Below, one piece after another: positions 59,979 through 64,000 of a stretch of DNA of 64,000 nucleotides. The notes beneath the pieces were generated by a model. The model ran no database searches. It was not told the DNA's origin and saw nothing but the letters and a program-made list of their open reading frames with translations. The position numbers were made by a program, and so were the translations under genes. This DNA is from an uncultured Microbacterium sp. (GTDB taxonomy: Bacteria; Actinomycetota; Actinomycetes; Actinomycetales; Microbacteriaceae): positions 186,001-250,000 of the forward strand of contig NZ_FLQR01000006.1 of assembly GCF_900078385.1 (NCBI RefSeq), given 5' to 3'. Within the stretch, counting starts at the first letter, position 1. Every line of letters begins with the position of its first letter.

Positions 59979-61367
59979 CTAGGACGACGGGACGGTGTCG
60001 CCGATCGCCTCGTCCATCTCCCGGTGGGACGTCACTGCCAGACGCGTCGCACCGGGCATGTCCTCCGGGCGCGGCCACCAGCCGATGCCGGCGCCGGCGA
60101 TCGCCGCGCAGCCGCGCGCCGCCGCCTCCGCCACCGTCGACACGTCGATCGGCCCGGTCGCGAGCTCGAGCTTGGCCTCGCGCCATCGGCGCGAACGCAG
60201 CCCCCCGCCCGTGAGGACCGTCGCCCCCTCGGCACCCGAGATCGAGCGGACGAGCGCGCTTCCCTGGTTGGCGAGGAGCACGTAAGCATCGATAAGGTCG
60301 CCCCACGCGTGCGCATCGCGGGGGCCGTCGACGTGCAGACCAGCTTGAAGGGCCGCGAGATCCGCGGACGAGAAGGAGGGGTCCCGTCGCGGCCGCGCCG
60401 CCCCCATCTCGAGCGTGGCGCGGTCGGCGTCGCTTCCGTCGAGGAACGTCCGCATCGCGAGGCCCGGCCGCATCCGCTCCCACACCGCGAGGGGCGCGCC
60501 ATCGGATGGCCAGAACTCGAAGGACAGATCGGGATCGCGCTCGAGATAGCCGATCAGCTCGTCCGCGCCGAACCCTGCTGTGGCCGAGAACGCCGAGATG
60601 ATCGCCTCACCGGTGCCCATCGAGTCAAAGATGTCGCCCACGCGTACGCCGGAGCCCACCGCGGCTACCGGGTGATCATGGCCGGCGATCACGACACGGG
60701 CGCCGTCGTCGAGACGCAAGGAGCGTGCGACCGCGCCGCGCGCCGGCGCGCCGAAGCCCGGCGGTCTCACCTCGGGCAGCTCGACGTGCGCGAGCCCGGC
60801 CGACGCCCAGAGCTCCGGGATGTACCGGCGACCCACGAGATCGTATACGCCGCTTGTGGCAGCGAGCCCCGCCTCCTGCCACACCTCGCCCGTGAGCTGG
60901 TAGGCCAGCGCGCCGCACAGGCCGGTGAACTGGCCGCGCGGAACGTCGCGGCTCGTCGACTGGACGTGCCCCAGCTTGGCGACAGTCGAGGTCGTGCGCA
61001 GGTGGCGTGCCGTCAGGTTGCGGAGGCGCTCAGCGCCGAACCATTCTTCGAGCGTCGCCACCACCTTTCCTCCTCGGTCGTCGTACCAGGAGGGGAAGTC
61101 GATCGGCGCGAGGGCTTCCCCGGTGACGACGGTGCCCACCTCGCCCATCGACGTCAGACCGACGGCTGCGATCGAATCCCCCCGAAGGGTGGACAGGACG
61201 TCGCAGGCAGCGTCGAGCATGTCGAGTACGGGGAAGTCGTCTCCGACCGCGGTGCGGCGCAGTGGCGTGTCAACGGCTTCGAGCGCGACCATTTCGCCCT
61301 CGCGACTGTAGGCGGCGGCCTTAATGCGGGAACTTCCGAAATCAATCCCGATGACGACCTGTGACAT
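59979..61367 (-). CDS. FGGY-family carbohydrate kinase
   Basis: The 462-residue kinase has the FGGY fold with the N-terminal phosphate-binding GIDFGSSRIKAA and a second nucleotide segment (TVLTGGGLRSRRW). It would phosphorylate a sugar or polyol before aldol cleavage. ATG 61367 is chosen. It is divergent from the second aldolase; the 125-base gap holds the promoters. Confidence 0.92.
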   Translation of the reverse strand: MSQVVIGIDFGSSRIKAAAYSREGEMVALEAVDTPLRRTAVGDDFPVLDMLDAACDVLSTLRGDSIAAVGLTSMGEVGTVVTGEALAPIDFPSWYDDRGGKVVATLEEWFGAERLRNLTARHLRTTSTVAKLGHVQSTSRDVPRGQFTGLCGALAYQLTGEVWQEAGLAATSGVYDLVGRRYIPELWASAGLAHVELPEVRPPGFGAPARGAVARSLRLDDGARVVIAGHDHPVAAVGSGVRVGDIFDSMGTGEAIISAFSATAGFGADELIGYLERDPDLSFEFWPSDGAPLAVWERMRPGLAMRTFLDGSDADRATLEMGAARPRRDPSFSSADLAALQAGLHVDGPRDAHAWGDLIDAYVLLANQGSALVRSISGAEGATVLTGGGLRSRRWREAKLELATGPIDVSTVAEAAARGCAAIAGAGIGWWPRPEDMPGATRLAVTSHREMDEAIGDTVPSS

Positions 61368-61492
61368 GAGCCTGATCTCCCTGGGAAGTGAAACTAAAAC
61401 AAGCACCTTTACTTTCGTTCTGTTAGCATAGCTGTCCAGTGCGGAAGATCTGCGCTGAGCAACGACGATGTTCGAAACTGAGAGGTACCGAT

Positions 61493-62497
61493 ATGACACT
61501 GTGCACCCTTCGCGAGGTGCTCGATCACGCCCGCGCCGGCAGTTACGGAGTCGGCGCGTTCAACGTGACCGACATCGAACAGGTGGAGGCTGCCCTCGAC
61601 GCCGCGGCGACGACCAACTCGCCGATCATCGTGCAGACGATCGCCGGCGCATCGGCGTTCGCTTCGGACGAGCTGTACTGGGACCTTCTTCTGCGCACCG
61701 TCGACCACTACCCGCAGGTGCCCGTCGTGGTCCACCTCGACCACGGCCCCGACTTCGAGACATGCAAGCGAGCGATCGACGCCGGCTTCTCGAGCGTCAT
61801 GATCGACGGCAGCCTCGACCCGGTCACCCACCAGCCCACGAGCTTCGAGGCCAACGTCGCGGTGACGAAGAAGGTCGTCGCCTATGCCCGCGAGCGGGGC
61901 GTGTCGGTCGAGGCGGAACTCGGCACCATCGGCGGCTCGAAGGACGGCGCGACGCACGCGGAGATCGTCCTTGCTGACCCCGACGAGGCGGCCCGTTTCG
62001 TCGCCGAGACCGAGGTCGATGCTCTCGCGGTTGCCATCGGCACCTCTCACGGCGCCTACAAGTTCACGAGCCCGCCGGACGGCACGGTGCTGCGCATGGA
62101 CCTCATCGAGACCATCGCCGCGCGCATCCCCGACACGCACCTCGTCATGCACGGATCGTCGTCGCTGCCCGCGGATCTGCGAGAAATCATCAATGCGCAC
62201 GGCGGCCAGCTGCCCGAGTCGTGGGGTGTCCCGGAACCCGAGAAGGCCCGCTCCACCCAGCTCGGCGTGACCAAGATCAACCAGGGCATGGACTCGCATA
62301 TGGCGTACGCCGCCGCCATGCGCGTCGCGCTCGCGGCCGACCCGCTGGCCGCTGATCCGGCGCCCGCCGCGAAGGCCGGCCGGGCCGCGATGTCGGCGAT
62401 GATCGCCGAGCGAATGGCCGTCTTCGGCCAGGCCGGGCGCGCAGCGGACTACGCGCCGACACCGATGCGACAGGTGGCCGCGCTACCACTGGCCTGA
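61493..62497 (+). CDS. Class II aldolase, fructose-bisphosphate type
   Basis: The 334-residue protein is the longer class II aldolase type, with HLDHG (His81, Asp83, His84), GTSHGAYK and VMHGSSSLP. The C-terminal ~60 residues are an extension absent in the other aldolase. It is divergent from the kinase and likely acts on the same pathway. Its substrate may differ in chain length or phosphorylation. Confidence 0.92.
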   Translation: MTLCTLREVLDHARAGSYGVGAFNVTDIEQVEAALDAAATTNSPIIVQTIAGASAFASDELYWDLLLRTVDHYPQVPVVVHLDHGPDFETCKRAIDAGFSSVMIDGSLDPVTHQPTSFEANVAVTKKVVAYARERGVSVEAELGTIGGSKDGATHAEIVLADPDEAARFVAETEVDALAVAIGTSHGAYKFTSPPDGTVLRMDLIETIAARIPDTHLVMHGSSSLPADLREIINAHGGQLPESWGVPEPEKARSTQLGVTKINQGMDSHMAYAAAMRVALAADPLAADPAPAAKAGRAAMSAMIAERMAVFGQAGRAADYAPTPMRQVAALPLA

Positions 62498-62526
62498 CCC
62501 GCCGCGGAAGACCCGCCACCAACGAG

Positions 62527-62565
62527 GCCCACCTCCCGAGCTCAAATCGCACGCGGGAGGTGGGC
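62527..62565 (+). terminator. Rho-independent terminator
   Basis: GCCCACCTCCCG pairs with CGGGAGGTGGGC around a 15-base loop and is followed by TTGT. It ends the aldolase transcript 29 bases after its stop. Confidence 0.85.
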
Positions 62566-62704
62566 TTGTCGGCGTTCGAGCGGGGTGGAGAGTCGTGACC
62601 CGCGCGTTCTCTCCCTTACGCGGCCGGCCGGCGTGATAGTCCGTCGGCAGTCGCGCGGCGGTTATGTGATCGCCGATGTCGGTACACCCGCAGATGATTG
62701 CGCG

Positions 62705-62905
62705 ATGCCGAAATCTCGCTCGCCGTTGGGCTCCTCTGCCGTGCCTTATGCGAGCCATCGGATGCTCGAGGAGGCAAAGCAGGACCTCTCTCGCGACCCC
62801 GACGAGATGTTGAACGTCGACCGTGTTGCGTGGTTCGTCGAAGGCACCAGGAATCTCCGAATGTGCGTCTCGCCGTACTCGGCACCCTCCGAACGCGCAG
62901 TATGA
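62705..62905 (+). CDS. Small hypothetical protein (66 aa)
   Basis: The frame begins MPKSRSPLGSSAVPYASHR and continues EEAKQDLSRDPDEMLNVDRVAW. Helical, no motif. It shares an ATGA with the next small frame, which supports translation of both, but there is no clear ribosome site. Low confidence. Confidence 0.4.
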   Translation: MPKSRSPLGSSAVPYASHRMLEEAKQDLSRDPDEMLNVDRVAWFVEGTRNLRMCVSPYSAPSERAV

Positions 62906-63141
62906 CCGGCGCCGAGACTCCTTCGGCGGTGGTCGCGGTCCTCCTCGCCGCAATGGCGATTCTGGCTAGCTCCATAGCCTCACTATCGGACTTGGGAGTC
63001 GCGATCGCGGGGGTCTTCGCCGTCGGTAGCCTCAGCAGGTTCGGGTTCAGCTCGCTGTATCGGCGCGCATCCTCCTCGCCATCTCCATCATCTCGGGTGT
63101 CGGCTGGCCGATCGCGAAGATGTTGCCCTCGCTGTCACTGA
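62902..63141 (+). CDS. Truncated two-helix membrane protein
   Basis: The first ~50 residues (two hydrophobic helices, GAETPSAVVAVLLAAMAIL and GVAIAGVFAVGSL) look real; the last ~30 residues are Ser/Arg-rich and antisense to the end of the VOC gene. It seems to be a membrane gene cut by insertion of the VOC gene end. Low confidence. Confidence 0.4.
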   Translation: MTGAETPSAVVAVLLAAMAILASSIASLSDLGVAIAGVFAVGSLSRFGFSSLYRRASSSPSPSSRVSAGRSRRCCPRCH

Positions 63142-63475
63142 ACCACGCACTGCGCTCCCCGCCGAGCTCGGCGATTCCGTCGACGGTCTTCAGACCAGGC
63201 ATGTCGTAGTCGTGGAAGACGACCCCGCGCGTGCGAAGCGCCGTCGTGTCACGATCGATGTCGTCGGTCACCAGATTGAACGCGGTGTTCTTGGCCGTAC
63301 CCGCGAAGTCGGTCCGGTAGACCATGACCATGGTGCCGCCGACGTCGTAGAACAGCGAGCCGCCTTCGTTGTCGGCGTAGACCGGGTCGCGCCCGAGGAC
63401 GTCGTGCCACCAGGCCTTCGCTCGATCGATGTCCGCTGCCGGAAGGACAGCCGTCGCCATCAGATTCTCGAACAT
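63047..63475 (-). CDS. VOC-family (glyoxalase-like) protein
   Basis: The 142-residue protein has the VOC fold: ADIDRAKAWWHDVLGRDPVY at the start, GGSLFYDVGG and AWFSDSEGNIFAIGQP. The usual metal-ligand Glu/His set is incomplete, so enzymatic activity is uncertain. Single gene. Confidence 0.88.
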   Translation of the reverse strand: MFENLMATAVLPAADIDRAKAWWHDVLGRDPVYADNEGGSLFYDVGGTMVMVYRTDFAGTAKNTAFNLVTDDIDRDTTALRTRGVVFHDYDMPGLKTVDGIAELGGERSAWFSDSEGNIFAIGQPTPEMMEMARRMRADTAS

Positions 63476-63618
63476 GATGATTTCCAGTCCGGAGGCGTTG
63501 TCATCCCCGTGCCGGCCCAGCTCAGCGCATCGGCGATTCGGGCGCGCGAACGTGGCCCCCGCCCGGATTGTAAACCCGCATCCGGGGCCGCGGTAGAGGT
63601 ATGCAACGTCGCCGGGTA

Positions 63619-63795
63619 TTACGTCAGGTCGACGGTCGGCGAGTCCGCGTTGTTCTTGACGGAGGCGATTCCGTTTTGCGCTGCCGCCTTGGTGGTGTAG
63701 CCCTCCGAGGTAGCAATAATCTCCCCGTTGCCAGCCTTCAAACGGAAGCGGAAGTCACCCGAAGAACCCTTGTACAGCTCAAATTTCCCAGCCAT
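63619..63795 (-). CDS. DUF1508 (YegP-like) protein
   Basis: The 58-residue protein has the DUF1508 signature: FELYKGSSGDFRFRLKAGNGEIIATSEGY and AAAQNGIASVKNNA. It is a single-repeat member; function unknown, possibly stress-related. ATG 63795 begins the motif. An inverted repeat stands upstream at 63811. Confidence 0.92.
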   Translation of the reverse strand: MAGKFELYKGSSGDFRFRLKAGNGEIIATSEGYTTKAAAQNGIASVKNNADSPTVDLT

Positions 63796-63810
63796 CACTC
63801 GCTCCAATCA

Positions 63811-63831
63811 GTGGCGTCGGACTGACGCCAC
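63811..63831. promoter_or_regulatory. Inverted repeat upstream of DUF1508 gene
   Basis: GTGGCGTC-GGACT-GACGCCAC lies 15 bases before the ATG. It may be an operator or leader hairpin. Positions 63832-64000 show no gene. Confidence 0.5.
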
Positions 63832-64000
63832 GTCGACAGCCTGGCGGAAGGTGGGCGGCCCAGCAACGGTACAACTATCTAGGCGCCGATCGTGCACGCC
63901 GCCATGTCTCGCTCATCCGCCGTGGACCCATGGCCCACGGAATGGCGGCGGCATGACGATGCGGTCAAGATTGGGGAAGTTCGAGTGTCCACATGCGGGG

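Noticed and set aside
1..64000. Insertion sequences, integrase, CRISPR arrays, rRNA
   Set aside because: None were seen: no transposase or tyrosine/serine recombinase motifs, no regularly spaced repeats, no rRNA-like sequence.

Overview
The window is high-GC DNA with short intergenic gaps, frequent 4-base ATGA/GTGA gene overlaps and several GTG/TTG starts. Its families (PknK-like kinase-LuxR fusion, SCO6880/TrbL-type conjugation genes, DUF4913, DUF6153, AAA_28) point to an actinomycete. Microbacteriaceae, probably Microbacterium or a close relative, is the best guess, inferred from gene content and not from a marker gene. Most of the first 50 kb looks like accessory DNA accreted at a tRNA-Ser(GCU) attachment site. 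No integrase or transposase is visible, so the element that carries it is either larger than the window or degraded.

Layout. Positions 1-550 hold a tRNA-3'-end-like remnant, a terminator and the first copy of a ~190 bp direct repeat (39 bp exact). Positions 623-4127 are a reactive-sulfur module: two Cys-only CsoR/CstR-type regulators, a CoA-disulfide-reductase/rhodanese fusion, thioredoxin, a rhodanese lipoprotein and two tiny paralogous Cys-rich proteins, with CsoR-type GC-rich operators. A large PknK-like regulator follows (4330-7971), then an ABC export/membrane operon (8000-11276), a quinone-oxidoreductase-type dehydrogenase, a thioredoxin-reductase-like flavoprotein and its divergent XRE-cupin regulator (to 14392). 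Positions 14497-14950 hold paired GGGGACAC boxes, the 3' half of tRNA-Ser(GCU) and the second copy of the direct repeat.

Positions 15258-17527 are a redox cluster (CcdA, TlpA-like redoxin, thioredoxin-fold proteins). Positions 17731-27977 are copper/heavy-metal resistance: a two-component system, a P-type ATPase with the unusual CPD motif, a BNR-type lipoprotein, a DUF305 lipoprotein, a DUF6153 protein, CopA, a CopZ-like chaperone and CsoR with its operator. A frameshifted AAA_28 ATPase remnant and two membrane genes follow.

Positions 30216-41552 are a compact conjugation operon: regulator, VirB8-like candidate, M23 peptidase, pilin-like protein, TrbL, SCO6880 protein, VirB4-like ATPase, ParA, TraG coupling protein, HNH-like protein, DUF4913, SSB, terminator. 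A MobF-type relaxase lies downstream on the opposite strand (42229-45009). Together these describe an actinobacterial integrative conjugative element or plasmid. Its cargo/regulatory zone (45363-50366) has unknown membrane proteins, a 43-residue Lys/Ser-rich peptide with a structured leader, an XRE-ImmA/IrrE protein with an unknown partner, and an exonuclease-BRCT protein.

Positions 50587-54437 are a patchy region: a hydrolase remnant, a TetR-SDR-SnoaL unit and small hypotheticals. Positions 54850-62497 are a carbohydrate catabolic locus: SBP and two permeases without an ATPase gene, DeoR regulator, FGGY kinase and two different class II aldolases. This suggests phosphorylation of a ketose or polyol followed by aldol cleavage. 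The window ends with a VOC protein and a DUF1508 protein.
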